A DNA stretch of 18,962 bases from an uncultured Angelakisella sp. (GTDB taxonomy: Bacteria; Bacillota; Clostridia; Oscillospirales; Ruminococcaceae). Position 1 is the stretch's first letter. Each line of letters begins with the position of its first letter. The DNA is taken from contig CAJUFR010000040.1 of assembly GCA_910585525.1 (NCBI GenBank), positions 1 through 18,962 on the forward strand, in the 5' to 3' direction. Shown here one piece after another: positions 6,891-13,140 of this stretch. The position numbers were made by a program, and so were the translations under genes. Under the pieces are notes generated by a model. The model was not told the origin of the DNA, did no database searches, and was given only the letters and a program-made list of their open reading frames with translations.

Positions 6891-7814
6891 ATGTCTGTTT
6901 ACCTGCCGGAGGGTCTCCTGCTGGACACCCCCGAAAATATCCGACGCACCGGCTCCGCCGCCGGACTGGCCCAGGCCATGGCCCAGGAGGCCATCCTGGA
7001 GGGCCGGGCGGTGCTCTGCGACTACCAGCACGACCTGGTGGTGGACCTGGGCTGGTGCCGGGGGCTCATCCCCCGGGCCGAGGGGGCGGTGGGCATCGCC
7101 GACGGCTCCACCCGGGACATCGCCATCATCTCCCGGGTGGGCAAGCCGGTCTCCTTCCTGGTCCGGGAACTGCGGCAGCTGCCCCAGGGGGGCGTCCTCC
7201 CGGTCCTCAGCCGCAGGCTGGCCCAGGAGCGGTGCCGCCGGGACTACCTGGGGCGGCTGGTCCCCGGGGACGTCATCCCCGGCCGGGTCACCCACCTGGA
7301 GCCCTTTGGCTGCTTTGTGGACATCGGCTGCGGCATCCCCTCCCTTATCCCCATCGACCAGATCTCGGTCTCCCGCATCTCCCACCCCCGGGACCGGTTC
7401 CGGCCGGGGGAGGACATCCGGGCGGTGGTCCGGTCCCTGGAGCCGGGGGGCCGGGTCTGCCTCAGCCACAAGGAACTGCTGGGCAGCTGGGAGGAGAACG
7501 CCGCCCTCTTCCATCCGGGGGAGACGGTGGCGGGGGTGGTGCGCACCGTGGAGGAATACGGGGTGTTCGTGGAACTGACCCCCAACCTGGCGGGCCTTGC
7601 CGAGCCCTGCCCCGGGGTGACGCCGGGGCAGCAGGCCAGCGTCTACATAAAGAACATCATCCCCGGCAAGATGAAGATCAAACTCATCATCGTGGACGCC
7701 TTTGACGGCGCCCCCGCCCCCCAGCCGCTGCGGTACTTCTTCCAGGGCGGGCACATGGACCGCTGGCGGTACAGCACCCCCCAGGCGGTGAAGGTGGTGG
7801 AGACGGTATTTTAA
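6891..7814 (+). CDS. S1 RNA-binding domain protein (ribosomal protein S1-like)
   Basis: A 307-residue protein built from S1-type OB folds. A diverged first repeat spans about residues 38-105. A clear second spans about 124-195, with PGDVIPGRV, FGCFVDIG and GGRVCLSHKE. A third spans about 208-269, with PGETVAGVV and YGVFVEL. It probably binds RNA and may act on ribosomes or mRNA, as do other short S1-like proteins of Clostridia. It is shorter than E. coli S1 (six repeats), so equivalence is not implied. The ATG at 6891 follows GAGGAGG. It converges on the carboxypeptidase-like gene with a shared terminator. Confidence 0.85.
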   Translation: MSVYLPEGLLLDTPENIRRTGSAAGLAQAMAQEAILEGRAVLCDYQHDLVVDLGWCRGLIPRAEGAVGIADGSTRDIAIISRVGKPVSFLVRELRQLPQGGVLPVLSRRLAQERCRRDYLGRLVPGDVIPGRVTHLEPFGCFVDIGCGIPSLIPIDQISVSRISHPRDRFRPGEDIRAVVRSLEPGGRVCLSHKELLGSWEENAALFHPGETVAGVVRTVEEYGVFVELTPNLAGLAEPCPGVTPGQQASVYIKNIIPGKMKIKLIIVDAFDGAPAPQPLRYFFQGGHMDRWRYSTPQAVKVVETVF

Positions 7815-7848
7815 AAAGACGGCGGGTCGATGTGACCCGCCGTCTTTT
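7814..7848. terminator. Bidirectional terminator
   Basis: A perfect 15-bp stem (7814-7828 with 7834-7848, 5-base loop) with A-T pairs at its base, so both strands end in TTTT. It overlaps the last base of the S1 gene and serves the convergent gene as well. Confidence 0.92.
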
Positions 7849-7856
7849 CCCGCTGT

Positions 7857-9230
7857 TCACAGGTACCGTCCCCCCTGGCTGTGGTACCGGGAATACCGCC
7901 CCTGGCGCCGCTTCCGCTTGTTGATCTGCACCAGCAGCGAGGTGTACAGCACCACGAAGGAGAGGACGAAAAGGACGCAGAACTTGAACCAGAAGGTGTG
8001 GACCGACGCCTCCAGCCAGCCCATCCAGGTGAGGAATTTGGAGGCCTCCACATAGTCGGTGGTCATCAGCGGCACCGATCCGATCTCCTCGTCGGCCAGG
8101 ATCAGGTGCAGCCGCCCGATCTCCAGCCCCTTTTCCACCGGGGCGGCGATGGCCTCCGGCAGGTCGTATTTCATCTGGATGCTGGTAAGGTCCACCCCGT
8201 TGGGCATCAGGGTCATAAAGGTCTCGGAGGTGGCCACCGGCATGTGGTCGGTGAGGAAGGAGTATTTCACCTCCACCTCCTCCATGATCTCCCCCTTCTC
8301 CATGACGGTGCGCACCGCAAAGCTGTCAAAGGCCCACTGGAGCAGGTCCTTGGCCTCGGTGTAAAGGGTGGCCCGGGTGTCGGCCAGCGTCTCCCCCCCC
8401 GGGGTGCCCAGCAGCACCAGCAGGTAGCTGTACCCCCCGGTGGAGGCCATCACCGCGATGCCGGCGTCCTGGCCGGAGACGACGCTGATGAATCCCCCGT
8501 CCACCGGGCCGTAGTAGTAGTCGCTGCTGGTGGACATCAGGGCATTGGTGTAGTTGAACTGGTTCAGGGAATCGTGCTTGTTGGTGGGGCCGATGTCGTA
8601 GTCCCGGGTCTGCAATATCTGGCGGAGGATGTCGTTTTCCATCACCGCCTTGAAGATGATGCCCATGTCCCGGGGGGTGGTCCAGCTGTTCTGGGCCGGG
8701 TCGTCGTCATGGAACCCCGCCGGGTCGGCGAACTCGGTGCCGGTGCAGCCCAACTCCCGGGCCCGGTCGTTCATCATGTCGGCAAAGTGCCCCACGCTGC
8801 CGTCCCCGATGTAGTCCCCCAGCATCATGGTGGCCTCGTTGGCGGATTGCAGCAGCATGGCGTACAGCAGCCCCCGCACCGACACCTCCTCCCCCAGGAG
8901 GATCCCCCCCAGGTTGGCGCTGCCGTAGACCAGGTTCTGGATATACAGCTTGAGGGGGACCTTTTCAGCGTCCAGGTCCAGCCCCTTCTCCTCCATGTAT
9001 TCCACCGTCATCAGGGCGGTCATCAGCTTGGCCAGGTACCCGGCCTCCAGCCGCTGGTCCCCGTTCTCCTCGTAGATGAGCATCCCGGTGTCCACGTTCT
9101 CCAGGTAGACCCCCCGGGACCGGGGCTGGAAGGGGGGGGCGTAGTTGGCCCAGGCGGTGACCGGGGCCAGCAGCGCCACGGCCAAAAGAAGGGCCAGATA
9201 TTTTTTCCACCCCTTGACACCCTTCGCCAT
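7857..9230 (-). CDS. D-alanyl-D-alanine carboxypeptidase-like protein lacking catalytic motifs
   Basis: A 457-residue protein with the layout of DacF/PBP5-type enzymes: a signal peptide (residues 1-29, KYLALLLAVALLAPVTAWA), a transpeptidase-like domain (about 35-300), a beta-rich C-terminal domain, and a membrane helix (about 414-434) followed by a basic tail. The family needs SxxK, SxN and KTG. Here the SxxK position reads Y65-L-A-K68 before LMTALM, so the nucleophilic Ser is Tyr. SAN (129-131) is intact. The KTG region reads VDGGFISVVSGQDAG (243-257) with no KTG. It is therefore probably not an active carboxypeptidase, but a peptidoglycan-binding or regulatory relative. The frame is long and intact, so it is not simple decay. 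The ATG at 9230 follows AAAGGGGG. Confidence 0.85.
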   Translation of the reverse strand: MAKGVKGWKKYLALLLAVALLAPVTAWANYAPPFQPRSRGVYLENVDTGMLIYEENGDQRLEAGYLAKLMTALMTVEYMEEKGLDLDAEKVPLKLYIQNLVYGSANLGGILLGEEVSVRGLLYAMLLQSANEATMMLGDYIGDGSVGHFADMMNDRARELGCTGTEFADPAGFHDDDPAQNSWTTPRDMGIIFKAVMENDILRQILQTRDYDIGPTNKHDSLNQFNYTNALMSTSSDYYYGPVDGGFISVVSGQDAGIAVMASTGGYSYLLVLLGTPGGETLADTRATLYTEAKDLLQWAFDSFAVRTVMEKGEIMEEVEVKYSFLTDHMPVATSETFMTLMPNGVDLTSIQMKYDLPEAIAAPVEKGLEIGRLHLILADEEIGSVPLMTTDYVEASKFLTWMGWLEASVHTFWFKFCVLFVLSFVVLYTSLLVQINKRKRRQGRYSRYHSQGGRYL

Positions 9231-9291
9231 ATAGACAAGTCCCCCTTTTTTCGCTAAAATAAGATAAGACAGCCGGCAGCCGGGCCGGCCC

Positions 9292-9304
9292 TGCTATTAT
9301 AGCA
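9292..9304. promoter_or_regulatory. Palindromic extended -10, divergent promoter
   Basis: The 13-base palindrome TGCTATTATAGCA reads TGC-TATTAT on the plus strand and TGC-TATAAT on the minus strand. Both are extended -10 elements and would start transcripts towards the metallophosphoesterase-like and carboxypeptidase-like genes. Neither strand has a good -35, which extended -10 promoters can do without. Confidence 0.55.
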
Positions 9305-9382
9305 TACTTCCCGGCGCCAGCCTACCTATAAATTATGAACATTATTCCGGGTCTCCAGACGCGAGCAAGGGGGGACATGACG

Positions 9383-10075
9383 ATGATCTATTTCACAGGG
9401 GATATGCACGGGGACAAGAGGCGCTTCGGCGCCTGGAGGCTCCGCTGGCTGGGGCAGAAGGACGCCCTGGTGGTCTGCGGGGACTTCGGCTTTTTGTGGA
9501 ACGGCTCCCAGGAGGAGAAAGAGGTCCTGGACTGGATCGGCAGGCGCCGGTACCAGGTGCTGTTCGTGGAGGGCACCCATGACAACCTGGACCTGCTGTC
9601 CCAGTACCCGGTGGAGGAGTGGAACGGCGGCCTGGTCCACCACATCTGCGGCAACCTGCGCCACCTGATCCGGGGGCAGGTGTTCCACCTCCAGGACAAG
9701 ACGCTGCTGGCCCTGGGGGGCGGGGAGAGCCAGGACGCCTCCTTCCGCAAGGCGGGGGAAAACTGGTGGCCCCAGGAGCTGCCCCAGTACGACGAGATCG
9801 AGGAATGGACCCGCCGCCTGGCGGAGGGGGGCAACCAGGTGGACTACGTGGTCTCCCACCAGGCCCCTACCAACGTGGATTCCTGCATCACCGGCCACAT
9901 CTGCGAGGTTAACGCCCTCACCGCCTTTATGGACCGGTTCCAGCAGACCTGCCGGTTCCAGCGGTGGTTCTTCGGCTCCTACCACCAGGACCGTGTGGTG
10001 CCGCTGAAGTACCAGTGCCTCTTTGAGAAGATCGAGCCAGGGGAGAAGAAATCCAAATCCCGCCGCCGGAGATAG
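9383..10075 (+). CDS. Metallophosphoesterase family protein
   Basis: A 230-residue calcineurin-like phosphoesterase. Motifs in order: GDMHGD (D7, H9), GDFG (D34), GTHDN (64-68), SHQAPT (H159) and FGSYHQD (197-203). In most relatives the third is GNH[DE] and the last GHxH; here the metal-bridging Asn is Thr and the first His of GHxH is Ser. It may have altered or no activity; the substrate is unknown. It ends in a basic KKSKSRRRR tail. I prefer the ATG at 9383, with AAGGGGGG 8 bases upstream, over the ATG at 9377, which is only 2 bases from it. Confidence 0.85.
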   Translation: MIYFTGDMHGDKRRFGAWRLRWLGQKDALVVCGDFGFLWNGSQEEKEVLDWIGRRRYQVLFVEGTHDNLDLLSQYPVEEWNGGLVHHICGNLRHLIRGQVFHLQDKTLLALGGGESQDASFRKAGENWWPQELPQYDEIEEWTRRLAEGGNQVDYVVSHQAPTNVDSCITGHICEVNALTAFMDRFQQTCRFQRWFFGSYHQDRVVPLKYQCLFEKIEPGEKKSKSRRRR

Positions 10076-10093
10076 GGCACCGTCCCAGCATTT

Positions 10094-10120
10094 ACAGCCC
10101 AAGACTCCAGGCACCCGCTA
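10094..10120. repeat. Dispersed repeat R2, copy 2
   Basis: Second copy of the unit at 52-78: ACAGCCCA, three different bases, then CTCCAGGCACCCGCTA. It begins 18 bp after the metallophosphoesterase stop. Confidence 0.7.
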
Positions 10121-10150
10121 TCGCCCCGCATCCACATAAGGCTGCATAGC

Positions 10151-10220
10151 AGCCGTGCAGGGCCCGACAGCGGCGGCACGCCGCCAGCCGTGCAGGGCGT
10201 GACCGCGGCGGCACGCCGCC
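10151..10220. repeat. Tandem 35-bp repeat (R3 family, two copies)
   Basis: Two adjacent 35-base units (10151-10185, 10186-10220) each begin AGCCGTGCAGGGC and end in GCGGCGGCACGCCGCC, which contains a hairpin. They differ mainly in five central bases. The second unit is related to 122-150. Nothing else is seen between the metallophosphoesterase gene and the next promoter. Confidence 0.8.
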
Positions 10221-10227
10221 ACGCCGC

Positions 10228-10256
10228 TTGCTTTACTATAGGGACTGATGTATAAT
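10228..10256 (+). promoter_or_regulatory. Promoter of the HPr-like gene
   Basis: TTGCTT (10228-10233), a 17-base spacer and a perfect TATAAT (10251-10256). The predicted start leaves a leader of about 35 bases before the ATG. Confidence 0.8.
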
Positions 10257-10296
10257 AGGGGGCAGAGAACCGAGGGTAAGGAGGTGGAAACACAGC

Positions 10297-10530
10297 ATGG
10301 TGACCAAGACCATCCATCTGACCACAGTGGGCCGGGTCCAGGACTTCACCTCCGCGATGGGGGAGTTCGACTTTGAGGTGGACCTTTCCAGCGGCCGGTA
10401 CACCGTCAACGGCAAGAGCATCATGGGCATCCTCAGCCTGGACCTGCACCACGGCATCACCGCCCAGGCCGACGTGCCGGAGGACCAGGAGGAGCGGTTC
10501 CTCCAGGTGCTCCAGGGATTCATGGCGTGA
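10297..10530 (+). CDS. HPr family protein, Crh-like (Gln15, no His15)
   Basis: A 77-residue HPr-fold protein. HPr carries phosphate in the sugar PTS on His15 and is regulated on Ser46. Here ungapped N-terminal alignment puts Gln at position 15 (TTVGRVQDF) and there is no GIHARPA site. The regulatory Ser motif is retained: NGKSIMGILSLDL with Ser41. That combination is the one known for Bacillus Crh, which acts in carbon catabolite control with CcpA and not in sugar transfer. This role here is inference. The ATG at 10297 follows AAGGAGG. It is a single-gene unit with its own promoter, outside any pts cluster. Confidence 0.8.
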   Translation: MVTKTIHLTTVGRVQDFTSAMGEFDFEVDLSSGRYTVNGKSIMGILSLDLHHGITAQADVPEDQEERFLQVLQGFMA

Positions 10531-10554
10531 TGAAAAGCAAATACCCGTTTTTTT

Positions 10555-10633
10555 GCCCCCCTGCCAATAGCAGGGGGGCTTCAGCTTGTCGAAAAAGTCT
10601 TTTCGACAAGCTGAAGCCCGCCGCTACGGCGGG
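10555..10633 (+). terminator. Chain of three overlapping hairpins after the HPr-like gene
   Basis: Hairpin 1: 9-bp GCCCCCCTG/CAGGGGGGC (10555-10563 with 10571-10579). Hairpin 2: perfect 20-bp stem, 4-base loop (10576-10595 with 10600-10619). Hairpin 3: 7-bp CCCGCCG/CGGCGGG (10617-10623 with 10627-10633). Hairpins 1 and 2 share 4 bases and hairpins 2 and 3 share 3 bases, so neighbours compete. No long T run follows, so termination is plausible rather than certain. Confidence 0.55.
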
Positions 10634-10664
10634 GTTTATCCGCTTCCTTCGGTCGCTCGACGTG

Positions 10665-10720
10665 AAAAGAGGGGGTTTTCACCCCCCCTTTTCACACTTT
10701 TTCCCCCTCTTGACCGGCAG
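10665..10720. repeat. Dispersed repeat R1, copy 2 (hairpin)
   Basis: Nearly identical to 1-55. Together with three flanking bases it forms a 15-bp stem (10662-10676 with 10681-10695, loop TTTC) with the same A-C mismatch as copy 1. The tail ends TCTTGACCGGCAG. Confidence 0.75.
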
Positions 10721-10756
10721 GCCCTGCTTTTGGGGAAAGTTTTTCGACAGCCTGTG

Positions 10757-10822
10757 TCCCTCTGCCAATAGCAGGGGGGCTTTTCTGTCCCGGAGGAGCC
10801 ACCGTTGCAGGCTGGCTCCTCC
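10757..10822. terminator. Hairpins at the 3' end of the peptide-binding lipoprotein gene
   Basis: A second copy of the CTGCCAATAGCAGGGGGGCTT hairpin lies at 10757-10785 and ends in TTTT on the plus strand. A perfect 10-bp stem GGAGGAGCCA/TGGCTCCTCC lies at 10792-10801 with 10813-10822, 8 bases past the lipoprotein stop. The latter has a T-rich tail on the plus strand (TTGTATTTT) but none on the minus strand. Confidence 0.5.
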
Positions 10823-10829
10823 TTGTATT

Positions 10830-12440
10830 TTATCCCCCGGTCCTGCTTGCCCCGGCAAACAGGATCCGGTCGCTGCGGTAGTCCAGGCCCTCCAGACCCG
10901 CCGCCATGGCGCAGTACCCCTGCTGGGTAAACAGCGGCACCGCCACCGCCTGCTCCAGCAGCATCCCTTCGCACTGGTCGCAGAGCGCCGCCGCCTGGCG
11001 GGCGTCCGGCGCCGTCTGGGACTGGGCCAGCAGCAGGTCGAATCCCGGGTCCTGGTGCCCCGCCACATTCCGGCTGTTGCCGGTGGCAAAGACCCCCAGT
11101 GCCCCCATGGGGGTGTTCCCCTCGCTGCCCAGGGGGGTGATGGCCATCTCGAACTCCCCCGCCTCCAGCCGCTGCTGGAAGGCGTCGTCCTCCACGATCT
11201 CCAGGTTGATGAACTGCCGCAGTTCCTGCTGCCACACCTTTTGCAGGTACCCTCCCACCGGCCCCAGCCCCGCCGATCCCGGCAGGATCAGGGTGGTCTT
11301 GGGCAGCGCCTCCAGTTCCAGGCGGGCCAGGGCCTCGGTCATGACCTCCCGGGCCTCGTCGGGGCGGAAGCCCAGGGGGGAGGCCCCGCTTTGGTACTCC
11401 TCCCCCATCAGGGTGGCGGACCGGGGCACCAGGGAGGTGGTGGGCAGAAAGTCCTCCGGCGTCCTCTCCCCGAAGGAACCGGCGTCCACCGTCAGGGCCA
11501 GCGCCCGGCGGACGCCGGCATCCGCCAGGGGACTCCCCTCCTCCTGGCGGAACACCAGAGCCCAGACGGTGTCCTCGGTGGGGGCGATGTGGAACCGCTC
11601 CTGGTCCAGTTCCCGGGCCTGCTGGCTGGTGGCGGCGCAGAAGTCGGACCGCCCCTCCAGGAAAAGCTGCCATTCGGTGGTGCCCTTCTCCTTGGCCCGG
11701 CCGGTATACAGCACCACCGAGGGACAAAGGACCTGCTGCGTCCCGGTGTAGCTGCCGCTGGGCACCATCACCACCGCCTCGTCGTCCCAGGACTGGAGGG
11801 CGAAGGGGCCGTTGCCCAGGATATGGCTGGCGGCCTGGCCGTACCGGGCCCGGGTGGAGCGGAAGAAGGTCTCGTTGCAGGGCAGCGCCCCGGTCCCCGC
11901 CAGCAGCTCCAGCAGCACCGGGCTGGGCTCCGACAGGGTGATCTCCAGGGTATCGTCCCCTCTGGCCCGGACGCCCAGCTGGCTTTTGGGCAGTTCCCCG
12001 GCCAGCACCTCCCGGGCGTTGCGGATGGCCTGGAAGTCCCCCGCCCAGGGGCTGGGCACCTCCGGGTCGAAGATGCGGTGGAAGGAAAAGACAAAGTCGG
12101 CCGCCGTCACCGGGGTGGGCGGGATATCCTTGCCCGGGTCCCCGTCCCGCCAGACGCCGTCCTGGCGCAGCTGGAAGGTGTAGGTGAGGCCGTCGGCGGA
12201 GACGGTGTACTCCCGGGCGGCGCCGGGGGCCAGTTCCCCGTCCTCCCCCCGGATCAGCAGCCCCTCGAAGAGGTTCATCAGCACCACCTGGCTCTCCCAG
12301 GCGGTGGCGAACTGGGGGTCCAGGCTGGTCACCCGCTGCTGGAGGTCCATGCGGATGCTCTGGCTCTTCTCCCGCCCCCGGCACCCCGGCAGCAGGCAGA
12401 GGACGGTGGCCAGCAGCACCGCCAGCCGCTTCCTCAGCAT
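10830..12440 (-). CDS. Oligopeptide ABC transporter substrate-binding lipoprotein
   Basis: A 536-residue extracellular solute-binding protein of the OppA/DppA type (SBP family 5). The N-terminus MLRKRLAVLLATVLCLLPGC is a lipoprotein signal with the lipobox Cys at residue 20; Pro at -2 is unusual. Family hallmarks include VTSLDPQFA, LFEGLL, YTFQLRQDGVWRDG, TAADFVFSFHR and ILGNGPFALQSW. It would capture peptides or similar ligands outside the cell. No permease or ATPase genes are nearby, so it is an orphan component here. The ATG at 12440 overlaps the thioesterase stop by 7 bases and has no obvious ribosome site, suggesting translational coupling. Confidence 0.92.
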   Translation of the reverse strand: MLRKRLAVLLATVLCLLPGCRGREKSQSIRMDLQQRVTSLDPQFATAWESQVVLMNLFEGLLIRGEDGELAPGAAREYTVSADGLTYTFQLRQDGVWRDGDPGKDIPPTPVTAADFVFSFHRIFDPEVPSPWAGDFQAIRNAREVLAGELPKSQLGVRARGDDTLEITLSEPSPVLLELLAGTGALPCNETFFRSTRARYGQAASHILGNGPFALQSWDDEAVVMVPSGSYTGTQQVLCPSVVLYTGRAKEKGTTEWQLFLEGRSDFCAATSQQARELDQERFHIAPTEDTVWALVFRQEEGSPLADAGVRRALALTVDAGSFGERTPEDFLPTTSLVPRSATLMGEEYQSGASPLGFRPDEAREVMTEALARLELEALPKTTLILPGSAGLGPVGGYLQKVWQQELRQFINLEIVEDDAFQQRLEAGEFEMAITPLGSEGNTPMGALGVFATGNSRNVAGHQDPGFDLLLAQSQTAPDARQAAALCDQCEGMLLEQAVAVPLFTQQGYCAMAAGLEGLDYRSDRILFAGASRTGG

Positions 12441-12823
12441 TTGATAAAGCCAGTGGTGGTCACCTGGGCCACCGGCGTCCCCAGTTCGTCGGTGACGTCC
12501 ACCGTGTAGTAGCAGGTGCTGCGCCCCTCCTTGACCCGGTTCGCCACGGCGATGAGCCGCTCCCCCTTGGGGCGGCTCAGGTAGGCGATCTGGCTGGAGA
12601 GGGAGACGGTGGCCAGCCGTTCGCAGTTGGCCGCCACGGCGAAGGCAAAGTCCGCCAGGGTAAAGGTGACGCCCCCCATCACCCCGCCGGCAGCGTTGCG
12701 GTGCAGTTCCCCCAATGCGAGGCCGCACCGGGCGTATCCCGGCCGGGCCTCCAGTATCTCCGCCCCCATGGCGGCGGCAAAACGGTCGGAGCGGAACCGC
12801 TCCCGCAGTTCTTTCAGCTCCAT
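12434..12823 (-). CDS. PaaI family hotdog thioesterase
   Basis: A 129-residue hotdog-fold protein, probably an acyl-CoA thioesterase. The helix motif region is HRNAAGGVMGGVTFTLADFAF (41-61): Asn43, a glycine pair, and Asp58 in TLAD, the likely catalytic acid. The usual HGG is MGG here, so one conserved His is replaced. C-terminal strands YYTVDVTDELGTPVAQVTTTG fit the fold. Substrate unknown. The ATG at 12823 follows AAGGAG. It is the first gene of a two-gene unit with the peptide-binding lipoprotein. Confidence 0.88.
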   Translation of the reverse strand: MELKELRERFRSDRFAAAMGAEILEARPGYARCGLALGELHRNAAGGVMGGVTFTLADFAFAVAANCERLATVSLSSQIAYLSRPKGERLIAVANRVKEGRSTCYYTVDVTDELGTPVAQVTTTGFIKC

Positions 12824-12873
12824 ATGATCACTCCTTGTTCATCAGGACATAAAGGTTGGATACGAACGCTCTT

Positions 12874-12903
12874 ATTTTAACCGATTGGGGGGAGGGGCGT
12901 CAA
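12874..12903 (-). promoter_or_regulatory. Promoter of the thioesterase-lipoprotein unit
   Basis: On the minus strand TTGACG (12898-12903), an 18-base spacer and TAAAAT (12874-12879), about 50 bases before the thioesterase start. Confidence 0.65.
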
Positions 12904-12918
12904 GATTATTTAGGGGAC

Positions 12919-12947
12919 TTGCAATTTCCCGGGAAGTATATTATACT
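12919..12947 (+). promoter_or_regulatory. Promoter of the disrupted host tRNA-Leu
   Basis: TTGCAA (12919-12924), a 17-base spacer and TATACT (12942-12947). It sits 14 bases before the tRNA 5' end, the usual arrangement for a tRNA promoter. It now reads into the mobile element and towards the intact tRNA-Leu. Confidence 0.75.
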
Positions 12948-12961
12948 TAGAAAGCAGACCA

Positions 12962-13001
12962 GCCGGTGTGATGGAATGGCAGACATGACGGACTCAAAAT
13001 C
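12962..13001 (+). pseudogene. tRNA-Leu(CAA) 5' half, cut in the anticodon loop
   Basis: The 40 bases from GCCGGTGTGATGG to the anticodon-loop sequence GACTCAAAATC are a normal tRNA-Leu 5' half: acceptor strand, D arm and anticodon CAA. The 3' side should continue with CCGT to close the anticodon stem but reads ATCTGCGG instead. No variable arm, T arm or matching CACCGGC acceptor strand follows. The break is at a typical integration subsite. Confidence 0.8.
12991..13001 (+). repeat. Candidate attachment-site core (left)
   Basis: The 11-mer GACTCAAAATC in the anticodon loop of the broken tRNA-Leu. Host-like tRNA sequence lies to the left and unrelated sequence to the right. The same 11-mer occurs at 13171-13181 in the intact tRNA-Leu. 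Confidence 0.6.
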
Positions 13002-13054
13002 ATCTGCGGTTATGGATATGCCTTTCCTCCCAAACGGCTTGTTTATGCGGTTCC

Positions 13055-13112
13055 CTGAACATTCCTTCGCCGGAGCGAAAAGCCGGTCTGCCATTTTGTC
13101 AGTCATTTTTGG
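13055..13112 (-). pseudogene. Possible remnant of an integrase C-terminus
   Basis: On the minus strand this encodes TDKMADRLFAPAKE, resembling the end of the intact integrase at 13275 (ADKMAECLPFASAKAK). The DNA shares GCCATTTTGTC, and upstream sequence resembles the tRNA terminator at 13234-13271. It may be the decayed end of an earlier related element in the same tRNA. The similarity is short, so this is tentative. Confidence 0.4.
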
Positions 13113-13140
13113 CGGAAAGGCCCAAAAAAACTTTATATTT

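Noticed and set aside
10151..10220. Possible CRISPR-like repeat array
   Set aside because: Only two directly adjacent copies, no spacers and no cas genes; it is a tandem duplication of a hairpin repeat.
10527..12509. 660-codon plus-strand frame running through the repeat region and opposite the lipoprotein gene
   Set aside because: It reads through hairpin repeats and the antisense of a clear peptide-binding lipoprotein; there is no ribosome site.
13109..13137. TTGGCG-17-TTTATA as a promoter for the intact tRNA-Leu
   Set aside because: The predicted start would fall near 13144, inside the tRNA, so it cannot produce the mature 5' end.
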